From Streptomyces mobaraensis NBRC 13819 = DSM 40847 (GTDB lineage: Bacteria; Actinomycetota; Actinomycetes; Streptomycetales; Streptomycetaceae), in assembly GCF_017916255.1 (NCBI RefSeq), contig NZ_CP072827.1, positions 6,783,501-6,847,500 of the forward strand: a stretch of 64,000 nucleotides of DNA. The letters are read 5' to 3'. Numbering within the stretch: position 1 is the stretch's first letter; every line of letters starts with the position of its first letter. Shown here piece after piece: positions 23,309 to 31,814 of the stretch. Under the pieces are notes generated by a model. That model ran no database searches, had not been told where the DNA came from, and worked only from the letters and a program-made list of their open reading frames with translations. The position numbers were made by a program, and so were the translations under genes.

Positions 23309-24969
23309 GCAGTGAGCTGCATCGCAGCCACGATCTTCTGGAACTCCTCGACCTTCTTGAGCCAGACCTCCTGGTTCAGGGCATCCACGATGCCGCCGGC
23401 CGCGTGGTGGGCCTTCTCGACCACGTCGTCGGGGTGCACGAGGAAATACAGGGGCTTCTTCGTCGTGCCAGCCGAGATGAAGCGGACCCCCAGGCCCTTC
23501 AGCAGCCAACCTCGCTGTTCCCAGTCCATCTCGCCCCAGCGCTTCCCGAAGGTCACGCCGGTCCCTTCTTCGACCCATCGAGACGGAACCACGGGGTTCT
23601 TCTCCAGTTCCTTGAGCGTTGCTGTGTGCTCTTCGAGAAGCTTCTCAGCCGCAATGTACCGAGGGTCGTCCTCATCGAACTTCAGGAGGCGACTGGTCAG
23701 CCGGTCCACGCCCTTCTTGACCTCCTCAATCTGCGGACGGTTGTCCACGCCGGGCTTGAAGGACTTGTGCTTGATCTCGATGCTCCCGAGGCGGTGCAGG
23801 AACGCAGACTCCAGCTCGGCCTTCACCTGCTCCTGGGGCCAGCAGAGTCCGAAGCGGCAGGCATCCATGTTGGTTGCAGGCTTCGTGGCGCACCAGAAGT
23901 AGGCGTAGTAGTTCTTGATCGCAGGTTGTGTCTTTGTAGCCTTCTTCTGGCTGTACAGCTCGTGCTGCTTGCGACCGCACAGGCAGTAGAGAACCCCGGT
24001 CAGATCACCGGACCCCACCTTCTCCTTCCCGCGGTACCTGTCGCCCCGCGCCTTGAGGATTGCCTGGAGAGCGTCAAACTCCGCCTGCGTAAGGATCGGG
24101 TCGCAGAACTTCTGCGGAAGACCATCGGGGCCCATGATGACCTCGCCCTTGTGGACCCGTTGCCCGATGAGCTGCTTCTTCGAGAGCATCTTCGTCATGG
24201 ATCCGTGGCTCCAGAAGGTCCCCTTGACCTCCACATCCACGTTCTCGCGACCTTCAAGCGCGTTGACGTGGCGCTGGTAGTCGCGGGCGCTGAGGATCTT
24301 CCGCTTGTTCCAGTCCGAGACCAGACGGCCAGTTGTCCAGCCCTGCTCAACGATCCTGGAGTACGCCTCACGAACCAGCTTGCTGGTCACGGGGTCAATG
24401 ACAAGCTTCCACCGGAACTTCCCAGAAGGCTCATGGAAGAACTTCTCGGTCCGGTATCCGAAGGGCCAGTTCCCACCAGGCCAGAGCCCGTTTTCGCGGA
24501 AGTCTTGAACCTGGTCGCGCTTCTTCTTCTTGATCGAGTCCAGGTACTCCGAGTCCTTGTACGACCGGAAGTGGGACATCATCCGGGAGCTGCGATCGTA
24601 GAGGTCGAAGCTCGGCTCTTCGAGGATGATCACGTGCTTGCCGTGCTCGCGGCACAGCAGCAGGAAGGCCATCCACTCCCAGTCGTCACGGGTGATTCGA
24701 TCTTGAGCCGTGACCATGAGCGCTTCCCACTCATGGATCTTGGGAGAGACCATCCACTTCCCGAGCGAGGGGCGGTCTGCCAGGTTCACTGAACCGGAGA
24801 CTGTGGCGTCTTCAACGTCGCCGACCATGTGGAAGCCGAAGCGCTTCTCAGCTGCGTCGTGCTCCTTCTTCTGCCGAACGAGGGCGGAGCTCGCCTCGGT
24901 GTCGTGGCTGATGCGTCGAACGCCAAGGACCCGGGTGCCGGCGCCGGGCTTGGGTGGTGCTATCTGCAT
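23305..24969 (-). CDS. Large serine integrase
   Basis: 554 residues. The catalytic domain begins GVRRISHDTEASSALVRQ, with the nucleophile Ser in RIS (about residue 21), followed by an ATVSGSVNLADRP-type loop and DRITRDDWEWM. A recombinase domain follows (FGYRTEKFFHEPSGK ...), then a zinc ribbon with CLCGRK, FWCATK and CRFGLC, and a long coiled coil near 440-480 (KLLEEHTATLKELEKN). This is the phiC31/Bxb1 class, which inserts by attP x attB without host factors. Lies 60-100 bases from the att junction, pointing away from it, with its 3' end touching phage dodecin. Confidence 0.96.
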   Translation of the reverse strand: MQIAPPKPGAGTRVLGVRRISHDTEASSALVRQKKEHDAAEKRFGFHMVGDVEDATVSGSVNLADRPSLGKWMVSPKIHEWEALMVTAQDRITRDDWEWMAFLLLCREHGKHVIILEEPSFDLYDRSSRMMSHFRSYKDSEYLDSIKKKKRDQVQDFRENGLWPGGNWPFGYRTEKFFHEPSGKFRWKLVIDPVTSKLVREAYSRIVEQGWTTGRLVSDWNKRKILSARDYQRHVNALEGRENVDVEVKGTFWSHGSMTKMLSKKQLIGQRVHKGEVIMGPDGLPQKFCDPILTQAEFDALQAILKARGDRYRGKEKVGSGDLTGVLYCLCGRKQHELYSQKKATKTQPAIKNYYAYFWCATKPATNMDACRFGLCWPQEQVKAELESAFLHRLGSIEIKHKSFKPGVDNRPQIEEVKKGVDRLTSRLLKFDEDDPRYIAAEKLLEEHTATLKELEKNPVVPSRWVEEGTGVTFGKRWGEMDWEQRGWLLKGLGVRFISAGTTKKPLYFLVHPDDVVEKAHHAAGGIVDALNQEVWLKKVEEFQKIVAAMQLTA

Positions 24970-25029
24970 GAGAGGGTGCTTGCCTTACGTCTCTGATCAC
25001 ACCCCCCGCCCGCAATGGTAAAGGACCGG

Positions 25030-25182
25030 TCAAGCGGGGAGGGGTTTTGTGATCTGTTCCTCCGACCAGTCGAGGTTGCGCAGCGTCTGCGACGCGCGGG
25101 ACAGGCCGTTGCGGATGGCCTGGTCGACGCCCTCGGGGGACGAGCCGACGATCTCGGTCACGCGGTACGTGTGGTTCGTCAT
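25030..25182 (-). pseudogene. Host dodecin interrupted by prophage insertion
   Basis: ATG at 25182 has a GGAGG site upstream. Residues 1-39 are clean dodecin (YRVTEIVGSSPEGVDQAIRN ... SQTLRNLDW). From residue 40 the normal FEVTE continuation is replaced by SEEQITKPLPA and a stop, read from phage DNA. Half of the fold, including part of the flavin site, is lost, so the product is probably inactive. The missing 3' half should lie at the other prophage end, outside the window. Confidence 0.9.
25055..25080. other. Prophage attachment junction (attL or attR)
   Basis: Dodecin homology stops within the codons for LDW, about 25063-25070 (minus strand reads CTCGACTGGT then diverges). This is the point where host sequence meets phage sequence, 60-100 bases from the integrase start. 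The exact crossover dinucleotide cannot be fixed without the other junction. Confidence 0.8.
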
Positions 25183-25366
25183 GGGTGGGGGTCCTCCCGG
25201 CGGCGCGCGTGCTGCTGACCCCACCACCGTCCGGCACACCGCGTGTCCGCGCGAGGCGGGCGCCGCCGTTGGCGTGGTCGCGAGTCCGGGGGGTGCGGCG
25301 GCGCCGGGTGGGGCATGGCGGGGGCAGCGGCCCCCGGGGCGCGTCCGGTCCGTCACCCCCGCTCGG

Positions 25367-27058
25367 TCACGTCCGGTGGAGGCGGCGGGCCGTGTGGTGG
25401 GCCCACCAGAGGTGTGCGGCGCCCGCCGCCGCGAGCCAGCCGGCCACGGCCGCCGGGGCGGGGCCGCGGTGGAGGAGGACGAGGGCGAGCGCCGGTCCGG
25501 TGGTGACCAGGGCGCCGAGGGGGCCGCGCAGATACCAGCCGGCCAGCTGGAACATGGCCGTGTTCCCGAACGGAGTGTCCGTCCCCACCACCGCCTGCGG
25601 CGGCAGTGCTCCCCGGTACGCGCTGACCAGGGCCGCGCCGACCAGGGCGGGGACACAGCCGACGAGCACCGCGAGACCGGCGCAGCCCCGGCCGGCCGCC
25701 ACCGCCACCGCCGCGCCCGCCGCCAGCCCGGGGACCAGCAGGGCGGCCGGGACGACGGCGTGCCACAGGGCCAGGGCGCCGGAGGAGTACGGGAGCTGGA
25801 CGCGGCGGCGGAGGTCGTCGCTGTCCAGGCGGGCGGGCTCGACGAGGTGGGCGGCCGACAGGTACGCGGCGGTCAGCGCGAGGACGGCCAGGACGACCCG
25901 CGGGGTCGTCCGCGCCGCCGGGGCGAGGGCGGTGAGGGCCACCGCCGCCGCGAGCCGGACCAGCGCCCGTACCGGCCGGGCCGGCGCCCGGAGCAGCCCC
26001 GTCGCGTCCCGCCACGGTACGAGCAGCCACCGCCGGCGCGGCACCGGCAGCCGCAGGACGGGGCGGGAACGGGTCGCCGAGCGCCCGCCGCGCGTCGCCA
26101 GCCGTGCCTGGCGCAGCTCCAGGGAGAACACGGACGCCGTCATCCGCTCGGCCACCGTGGCCCGGGCGCGCAGGGCCGACGCCGGTATCGCCGGCACCGC
26201 CCGCGCGCCCGCCACCAGCACCACCGCCGTCGAGACCACCGACAGCGCGAGGGCTGCCGGCCACCCCGGGGCCGGGCCGCCCACGGCCGCCACCAGCGGC
26301 TGCGCCGGCCAGCCCCACGGACCCGACCACAGGAGTACCCGCCCGGTCCAGGGGCTCGCGTCCCTGTCCACCGCCGTCACGACGGCCAAGGCCAGTCCCG
26401 CGAGGACCGCCGCCGAGGCGACCGCTCCGACGACGCGGGAACGGCGGCTCTCCGACCGGCCCTGCCCCCGGCCGTCGTACCGTTCGACGAGCGCGCCGCA
26501 GCCCGCCGCGGTGAGCGCGACGGCCGCGCCGCTCCAGGCCCCCGCCGCCGCGGCCCACGCCCGGCCGGCGGTACCGGATCCCGGCGAGAGCGTCCCGGCC
26601 GGCAGCCCCAACACCGCGCCCGCCGCCGCGCCGACGGCCGCGGCGAGACCGGCGGCCCTCGCGAACCGGGGGAGCAGCAGCCGGCCGCGGTCCACGGGCA
26701 GCGGCAGAGCCCACCGGACGGTGGGCAGGTCCACCAGGACCGGTCCCCGCCAGGCCGCGCTGCGGACCAGCGCGTGGAAGGCGGCGGCGCCGAGGGCCGG
26801 GACGGTCACCGGCAGGGCGGCCAGGACCCGTTCCGCGGGCGCGCCCTGCGGGGACGCGGCGTTCACGGCCCGGGCGACGGCGATCAGCGCGGGCACCCAC
26901 ACGACGGCCGTCAGCGCGACGCCGTACAGCGTCACGACGCCGTCGCGCCGCCGTCGGCGGCTCTCCTCGCGGCGGGCGCGGCGCAGGAACTCCAGCGCGG
27001 CGCGGGAGGCGGAGGGACCGGCCTCCGCGGCCGGTTCCCCGACGAGCGCGTCAGCCAC
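25367..27058 (-). CDS. Multi-pass membrane protein, probable ABC exporter permease (DUF6297-like)
   Basis: 563 residues with about ten or more hydrophobic Ala/Val/Leu-rich segments, for example VVTLYGVALTAVVWVPALIA and AAVGAAAGAVLGLPAG. The Arg-rich cytosolic start is RRARREESRRRRR. GTG start overlaps the ATPase gene stop by eight bases, so the two form one transporter. The family resembles Streptomyces membrane proteins annotated DUF6297 next to an ATPase; substrate unknown. First intact chromosomal gene beyond the prophage. Confidence 0.75.
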   Translation of the reverse strand: MADALVGEPAAEAGPSASRAALEFLRRARREESRRRRRDGVVTLYGVALTAVVWVPALIAVARAVNAASPQGAPAERVLAALPVTVPALGAAAFHALVRSAAWRGPVLVDLPTVRWALPLPVDRGRLLLPRFARAAGLAAAVGAAAGAVLGLPAGTLSPGSGTAGRAWAAAAGAWSGAAVALTAAGCGALVERYDGRGQGRSESRRSRVVGAVASAAVLAGLALAVVTAVDRDASPWTGRVLLWSGPWGWPAQPLVAAVGGPAPGWPAALALSVVSTAVVLVAGARAVPAIPASALRARATVAERMTASVFSLELRQARLATRGGRSATRSRPVLRLPVPRRRWLLVPWRDATGLLRAPARPVRALVRLAAAVALTALAPAARTTPRVVLAVLALTAAYLSAAHLVEPARLDSDDLRRRVQLPYSSGALALWHAVVPAALLVPGLAAGAAVAVAAGRGCAGLAVLVGCVPALVGAALVSAYRGALPPQAVVGTDTPFGNTAMFQLAGWYLRGPLGALVTTGPALALVLLHRGPAPAAVAGWLAAAGAAHLWWAHHTARRLHRT

Positions 27059-27737
27059 CGGTCACCGCCTCCGCGGCGGCGCGGACCCTGCCGGAGGCCA
27101 GGTCCAGGACGTGGTCGGCCACCGCCGCCGCCAGCTCGTCGTCATGCGTGACCAGCAGGATCGCGGCGCCCGCCGCCTTGTGGGCGCGCAGTCGCCGGGC
27201 CAGTCCGGCGCGGGCCGCGGTGTCCAGCCGCTGCTCGGGCTCGTCGAGCACCAGCAGGTCGTGCGGGCGTACGAAGGCCGAGGCCAGCAGCGCCTGCTGG
27301 ACCTGTCCCGACGACAGCGCGTCCGGCAGCGCGTCCGCACGCTCCGCCAGCCGGTGGTCGGCGAGGACCCGCGCCACCGCGTCCTCCGCCGCCCGGCCCA
27401 GGCCGTGCGCCAGCGCGACGAACATCAGGTGCTCACGGACGGTCAGGTCCGGGTAGAAGGACGCGGCGTCCATGACGGCGGCGAGCCGGCGCCGCACGCC
27501 GGGGTCGTCCTCGCGCACGGGCACGCCGTCGAACAGGACCTCGCCCGACGTGGGCCGTTCCCGGCCGGTCGCCAGGCGCAGCAGCGTCGACTTGCCCGAG
27601 CCGTTGGGGCCGGTGACGGCGAGGCACTCGGCGCGCGCCAGGGTCAGGGTGACGGAGCGGAGTACGGCGCGGTCGCCGTAGTCGCGGCCGACGTCCGTCA
27701 TCCGGAGGAGCGGTGTCCCGGACGGGGACTCGGGCAT
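27051..27737 (-). CDS. ABC transporter ATP-binding protein
   Basis: 228 residues. Walker A GPNGSGKSTLLRL near 43, Q-loop region, signature LSSGQVQQALLASAF near 138, Walker B LLVLDEPEQRLD, and H-loop LLVTHDDE. Single-domain ATPase that pairs with the membrane protein encoded immediately downstream (overlap of eight bases). ATG 27737. Confidence 0.92.
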   Translation of the reverse strand: MPESPSGTPLLRMTDVGRDYGDRAVLRSVTLTLARAECLAVTGPNGSGKSTLLRLATGRERPTSGEVLFDGVPVREDDPGVRRRLAAVMDAASFYPDLTVREHLMFVALAHGLGRAAEDAVARVLADHRLAERADALPDALSSGQVQQALLASAFVRPHDLLVLDEPEQRLDTAARAGLARRLRAHKAAGAAILLVTHDDELAAAVADHVLDLASGRVRAAAEAVTGG

Positions 27738-27798
27738 GGCGGGGTTCCTCCCCTGGGTGGTGCTGGTGGTGCTGAACGTCCGTGGGGGACGGGGGTGC

Positions 27799-28290
27799 CT
27801 ACGGGACCACCGTCACCGGCCACCGGCCCGCCTTCACCAGGCGGACCGCGACCGAGCCGACGATGCGGTGGCCCGCCTGTTCCGACGCGCCGACGACGAC
27901 CGCGTCGGCCTTGAGGTCGTCGGCCGCCTGCACCAGGCCCGAGTACGGGTCGCCGCGGAAGGTGTGGAACTCCCAGCGCATGGCGTGCGGGTAGAGGCCG
28001 CGCAGCCGCTCGGTGGTGGCGCGGATCTCCGCGAGCAGTTCCTCGGCGACCTCCTCGGTCACCTCGGCCACCGGAGCCCCGAACGCCGCGCCGCCCACCA
28101 GGACGGGCTGTACGTAGACGATGGCGAGCATCGCGTTCTGCCGGCGGGCCAGCCCGGCGGCGTAGGCGGCGGCACGCCAGGAGGACTCGGAGCCGTCCAC
28201 CCCGACGACGATCACCTTGGGGCCGTCGGTGCCGCGTTCGAAGCCGGTCGGCAGGCTGCCGTGTTCGGGGGTGGGCTGCTCTTGGTTCAC
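27799..28290 (-). CDS. Universal stress protein (UspA family)
   Basis: 163 residues, one Usp domain. IVVGVDGSESSWRAAAYAA opens the fold; the ATP-binding signature VVGASEQAGHRIVGSVA near 140 has the G-x2-G-x9-G(S/T)-like spacing. Binds ATP in the cytosol under stress or dormancy. GTG start; the 29 bases before it contain a dispersed repeat copy. Confidence 0.9.
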   Translation of the reverse strand: MNQEQPTPEHGSLPTGFERGTDGPKVIVVGVDGSESSWRAAAYAAGLARRQNAMLAIVYVQPVLVGGAAFGAPVAEVTEEVAEELLAEIRATTERLRGLYPHAMRWEFHTFRGDPYSGLVQAADDLKADAVVVGASEQAGHRIVGSVAVRLVKAGRWPVTVVP

Positions 28291-28318
28291 GGGGTCAGGT
28301 TACCCGGGGGTTGGTTTC

Positions 28319-28354
28319 GCCCCGGTCCCTCCCCCAGAGGGGCACCCCCAACGG
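28319..28354 (+). repeat. Dispersed repeat, copy 1
   Basis: 36-bp unit beginning GCCCCGGTCCCTCC and ending CCAACGG, with a CCCTC/GAGGG mini-hairpin. Matches 54323-54358 at 31 of 36 bases. Both copies lie just upstream of a minus-strand gene start. Confidence 0.75.
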
Positions 28355-28428
28355 GCTGATTCCAGCCCGTCCGGCGTTTGAGGACGAGCGGCGGAGCCGC
28401 GAAAAGGGGCCTGGGGCGCAGCCCCAGG
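28355..28428. repeat. Streptomyces intergenic palindromic sequence
   Basis: Contains CCAGCCCGTCCGGCGTTTGA, a stretch I know from many Streptomyces intergenic regions, and a hairpin CCTGGGGC / GCCCCAGG at 28410-28428. Probably acts as terminator between the stress gene and egtD, which converge on neither side. Confidence 0.6.
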
Positions 28429-28474
28429 AAGCGGCGAAGGGGCGGGACCGGGGCACCAGCCCGCCGCAGGCGCC

Positions 28475-29434
28475 CTACGGCACCGACAGCGACAGCGCGA
28501 AGCGCCCCGCGTCGTCCGTCCACCACCGTCGCAACTCCAATCCCGCGGCGGCGAGTTCCGACCGTACGCCCTCCCGTCGGAACTTCGCGGACACCTCCGT
28601 CCGCACCTCCTCGCCGGCGGCGAAGTGCACCGCCAGGTCCAGCGCCGGGATCTTCGCCAGCACGGCCCGCCGGGCCCGCAGCCGCATCTCGATCCACTCG
28701 TGGTGGGCGTCCCACAGGGCCACGTGCGCGAAGTCGGCGGGATCGAAGTCGGCGCCCAGCTCCCGGTTGACGACCGCGAGGACGTTCTTGTTGAAGGCCG
28801 CCGTCACGCCCCGCGCGTCGTCGTACGCCGCGACCAGCACCCGCTCGTCCTTGACCAGGTCCGTGCCGAGCAGCAGGGCGTCGCCGGGGGCCATGCCGGC
28901 CCGCAGGCCGGCCAGGAATTCGGCGCGTTCCGCGGGCAGCAGGTTGCCGATGGTGCCGCCGAGGAACGCGAGCAGCCGCGGCCCGGGGGTGTCCGGCAGG
29001 GCAAGGCCGTACTGGAAGTCGGCGACGAGGGCGTGCACCCGCAGCCCGGGATATTCGCCGAGCAGCGTCGCGGCGGCCCCGGACAGGGCGCTCTCGCTGA
29101 CGTCCACCGGCACGTAGTGGTCCAGCAGGGGCAGCGCCCGGATGAGGTGGCGGGTCTTCTCCGAGGAGCCGGAGCCGAGTTCGACGAGCGTGCGGGCGCC
29201 GGTGGCGGCGGCGATGGCGGCCGCACGGGCGCTCAGGATCTCGCGTTCGGCGCGCGTCGGGTAGTACTCGGGCAGCAGCGTGATCTCGTCGAAGAGGGCG
29301 CTGCCCCGCGCGTCGTAGAACCACTTCGGCGGGAGCTCCTTGGGCGACCGGGTCAGCCCCTCGGCGACGTCGGCGCGCAGGGCGGCGGCGGTCGCGTCGG
29401 ACGGGAGGGTGCGGGAGAGGACGAACTGGCTCAC
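28475..29434 (-). CDS. egtD: L-histidine N-alpha-methyltransferase EgtD
   Basis: Makes hercynine (trimethyl-histidine), the ergothioneine backbone. 319 residues from GTG 29434. Motifs: PPKWFYDARGSALFDEIT near 40, LVELGSGSSEKTR (SAM loop) near 80, LLAFLGGTIGNLLP near 155, FNKNVLAVVNRELGADFD, and EVRTEVSAKFRREGV at the C-terminus. Last gene of egtABCD; upstream in-frame codons lack homology. A complete, ordinary member. Confidence 0.95.
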   Translation of the reverse strand: MSQFVLSRTLPSDATAAALRADVAEGLTRSPKELPPKWFYDARGSALFDEITLLPEYYPTRAEREILSARAAAIAAATGARTLVELGSGSSEKTRHLIRALPLLDHYVPVDVSESALSGAAATLLGEYPGLRVHALVADFQYGLALPDTPGPRLLAFLGGTIGNLLPAERAEFLAGLRAGMAPGDALLLGTDLVKDERVLVAAYDDARGVTAAFNKNVLAVVNRELGADFDPADFAHVALWDAHHEWIEMRLRARRAVLAKIPALDLAVHFAAGEEVRTEVSAKFRREGVRSELAAAGLELRRWWTDDAGRFALSLSVP

Positions 29435-29523
29435 GGGCAGGGCTCCTTGCGCGTGCGGCGGGGCAGGGGAAAGGAAGGCGGAGCTCGACAGGGGACTCGA
29501 AAGGGGACTCGAAAAGGGAGGGG

Positions 29524-30267
29524 CTACAGGGACGTGAGGGCGACCCGCGCGCGGTCCGCCGACAGCAGCGTGCCGTCGGGCACCTCGGTCCAGCGCGGAT
29601 CGTCGTCGTACGGCTCCGACGCCACCGCGATCCGCTCGCCGGGCCCCGCCAGGTACCACAGGGTGTCCCCGTGCGCGGTGGCCGTGACCGAGGCGCCGTC
29701 GGTGAGCAACAGGTTCAGCCGGGAGCCGGGCGCGGCCTCCGCGAGGGTGGTGACGGCGCCCGCGAGCGCCCGCCCGGGCGGATCGCCCTCGTCCAGCAGC
29801 CGGTGCGCCACCAGCGCCCAGACGAACGCCGCGTCACAGCGGGCCTCCAGCCGCAGCAGGGCGGCGGCGGGCAGCAGCGGGACGAGGGGCGCGGCCGAGC
29901 CGGGCCAGCCGGTGAGCGCGCCGTTGTGGCTGAACAGCCACGGGCCCGCGGCGAAGGGGGCCGCGGCGGCCTCGCCGTCGGCGCCCGGCCCGGTCGCGTC
30001 CCGCACCGCCGCCAGCAGCGCCCGGCTCCGGACCACCCGGACCAGGTCGGCGAAGGACGGGTCCGCCCACACCGGCCCGGCCCGGCGGTACCGGGCGGGC
30101 CGCGGGTCGCCGTCCGCGTACCAGCCGATGCCGAACCCGTCCGCGTTCACCGTCCCGTACCGCTGCCGGCGCGGCGCCCACGACTGCCGGACGAGGGAGT
30201 GCGGCGGGTCGGCGACGGACGCGCCGAGCGGGGCCTCGGGACCCAGCACGGCCAGGTGCCGGCACAT
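29524..30267 (-). CDS. egtC: Gamma-glutamyl-hercynylcysteine sulfoxide hydrolase EgtC
   Basis: 247 residues, class II glutamine amidotransferase fold. Begins MCRHLA, so Cys2 becomes the N-terminal nucleophile; GTVNADGFGIGWY and LFSHNGALTG are the fold's usual motifs. Removes the glutamyl group from the EgtB product. ATG overlaps the egtB stop (TGATG). Confidence 0.93.
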   Translation of the reverse strand: MCRHLAVLGPEAPLGASVADPPHSLVRQSWAPRRQRYGTVNADGFGIGWYADGDPRPARYRRAGPVWADPSFADLVRVVRSRALLAAVRDATGPGADGEAAAAPFAAGPWLFSHNGALTGWPGSAAPLVPLLPAAALLRLEARCDAAFVWALVAHRLLDEGDPPGRALAGAVTTLAEAAPGSRLNLLLTDGASVTATAHGDTLWYLAGPGERIAVASEPYDDDPRWTEVPDGTLLSADRARVALTSL

Positions 30268-31814
30268 CAGCACGGCTCCGGGTCGCGGGCCGTGCGGAAA
30301 CCGGCGAAGATCTGCCGGCGCACCGGCAGGTCCCAGTTGCGGAACGTGCCCCGGCAGGCGACCGGGTCCACCCCGAACGACCCGCCGCGCAGCACCTTGT
30401 ACGCGCTGCCGAAGAAGACCTCCGAGTACTCGCGGTAGGGGAACGCCCGGAAGCCCGGGTACGGCAGGAAGTCGCTCGCCGTCCACTCCCACACGTCGCC
30501 GATCAGCTGCCGGACGCCCAGCGGGGACGCGCCGCGCGGATAGGCGCCGACGGGGGCCGGGCGCAGGTGGCGCTGGCCGAGGTTGGCGTGCTCGGGGGTG
30601 GGGTCGGCGTCGCCCCACGGGTAGCGGCGGGAGCGGCCGGACGCCGGGTCGTACCGGGCGGCCTTCTCCCACTCCGCCTCCGTGGGCAGCCGCCGCCCGG
30701 CCCAGGCGGCGTACGCGGCGGCCTCGTACCAGCCGACGTGCAGCACCGGCTCGTCCGGCGGCACCGGCTCCACCACGCCGAAGCGGCGCCGCAGCCAGCC
30801 GCCCGGCGACCCGCCGTCGCGCCGCCAGAACAGCGGCGCCGTCAGCCGGTGCCGGCGCACCTGCGCCCAGCCCTCGGGGTGCCACCAGCGGGGGTCGCGG
30901 TAGCCGCCGTCCTCGACGAAGTGCAGGTAGGCCCGGTTGCTCACCGGCAGCGTGTCGATGAAGAACGGGGCCACGACGCGTTCGTGCGCGGGCCGCTCGT
31001 TGTCCAGCGCCCACGGCTCGGTCGAGGTGCCCATGGTGAACGGGCCGCCCTCGACGAGGACTTCGACGGGCAGCCCGGCCGTGTCCGGGGCGGCGGGCGG
31101 CGGCTCCGGAGCGGTGAGCGCGGCCGGGCCGGCCCGCAGCTGGTGGGTGATCAGCATGGTCTCGTCGTGCTGCTGCTCGTGCTGGGCGATCATCCCGAAG
31201 GCGAACGCCGCCCGGACCAGCGGGCCGCCGCCGTCTTCTCCGACCGGCGCGCGGTCGAGGACGTCCAGCGCCCGGCCGCGGACGTCCGCCACATAGCGGC
31301 GGGCCTCGTCGGGGGGCAGCAGCGGGAGCGAGGGGCGTTCGGCGCGCGGGTGCTCGAACGCGTCGTAGACGGAGTCCAGTTCCGGCCGCAGCGCCGCGTG
31401 CCCGCCCACGGCGCGCAGCAGCCACAGCTCCTCCTGGTTGCCGATGTGCGCCAGGTCCCACACCAGCGGGGACATCAACGGCGAGTGCTGGGCGAGGAGT
31501 TCGGGGTCCGGTACGCAGCCCGTGAGCGCGGCGGTGCGCTCACGGGCCGCCAGCAGGGCCTCCCCGGCGCGCCGCCGGAGCGCGCCGGGGTCCGTGCCGT
31601 CGTACTCCGGTCGGGGCTCCGGCCGGGTCTCCCGTCCGGTCCCTGGTCCGGTCTCCCGGCCGGTCTCCGGGCCGGTCTTCCGGCCGGTCTCCGGGCCGGT
31701 CTTCCGGCCGGTCTCCGGGCCGGTCTTCCGGCCGGTCTCCGGGCCGGTCTCCCGGCCGGGGGCCCCGCGTCCCGTGGCCCCGCGTCCCGTGGCCCCGCGT
31801 CCCGTGGCGGTCAC
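30267..31814 (-). CDS. egtB: Hercynine oxygenase EgtB with repeat-rich N-terminal extension
   Basis: Non-heme iron enzyme joining γ-Glu-Cys (or Cys) to hercynine. 515 residues. The DinB-like domain has the iron motif QHEQQHDET (HxxxHxE) and an upstream His in LAHIGNQEELW. The C-terminal sulfatase-modifying-factor fold starts VLVEGGPFTMGTSTEPW and ends GSAYKVLRGGSFG ... NWDLPVRRQIFAGFR. GTG 31814 overlaps the egtA stop (GTGA). Odd: about 75 extra N-terminal residues made of short Thr-Gly repeats, likely disordered; common EgtB proteins start near the AGEALLAARERT helix. Confidence 0.92.
   Translation of the reverse strand: MTATGRGATGRGATGRGAPGRETGPETGRKTGPETGRKTGPETGRKTGPETGRETGPGTGRETRPEPRPEYDGTDPGALRRRAGEALLAARERTAALTGCVPDPELLAQHSPLMSPLVWDLAHIGNQEELWLLRAVGGHAALRPELDSVYDAFEHPRAERPSLPLLPPDEARRYVADVRGRALDVLDRAPVGEDGGGPLVRAAFAFGMIAQHEQQHDETMLITHQLRAGPAALTAPEPPPAAPDTAGLPVEVLVEGGPFTMGTSTEPWALDNERPAHERVVAPFFIDTLPVSNRAYLHFVEDGGYRDPRWWHPEGWAQVRRHRLTAPLFWRRDGGSPGGWLRRRFGVVEPVPPDEPVLHVGWYEAAAYAAWAGRRLPTEAEWEKAARYDPASGRSRRYPWGDADPTPEHANLGQRHLRPAPVGAYPRGASPLGVRQLIGDVWEWTASDFLPYPGFRAFPYREYSEVFFGSAYKVLRGGSFGVDPVACRGTFRNWDLPVRRQIFAGFRTARDPEPC
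31650..31806. repeat. Tandem repeats encoding the EgtB N-terminal extension
   Basis: Two arrays. About three and a half copies of a 24-bp unit alternating CCGGTCTCCGGG and CCGGTCTTCCGG (protein TGPETGRK) lie at about 31650-31760. Then three copies of a 15-bp unit GGCCCCGCGTCCCGT (protein ATGRG) run to 31806. Near-perfect copies imply recent expansion by slippage. Confidence 0.9.

Larger units (their letters stand above)
1..25070. mobile_element. Integrated temperate phage (cluster A-like), left end outside window
   Basis: Seen: a rightward phage replication arm (to about 11.2 kb), an accessory block, then a leftward large serine integrase ending at a disrupted host dodecin gene near 25070. 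Known: in L5/Bxb1-type phages attP lies beside the integrase and the early arm points toward it, in the order polymerase, ThyX, RNR, primase, endonuclease VII moving away from att. That is the order here. No structural or lysis genes and no immunity repressor are in the window; they would lie to the left. Base composition is visibly less GC-extreme than after 25.2 kb. Confidence 0.9.

Noticed and set aside
24221..24236. CTTGACCTCCACAT in the integrase region resembles the stoperator-like element
   Set aside because: Two or more mismatches, inside the integrase coding sequence and antisense to it; explained by the codons for DVEVK.
23059..24792. 577-codon frame opposite the integrase
   Set aside because: Antisense shadow; the integrase on the other strand has clear catalytic and zinc motifs.
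1..25070. tRNA genes or CRISPR arrays in the prophage
   Set aside because: No cloverleaf-like or regularly spaced repeat structure seen; the repeated elements are single 14-bp sites with irregular spacing.
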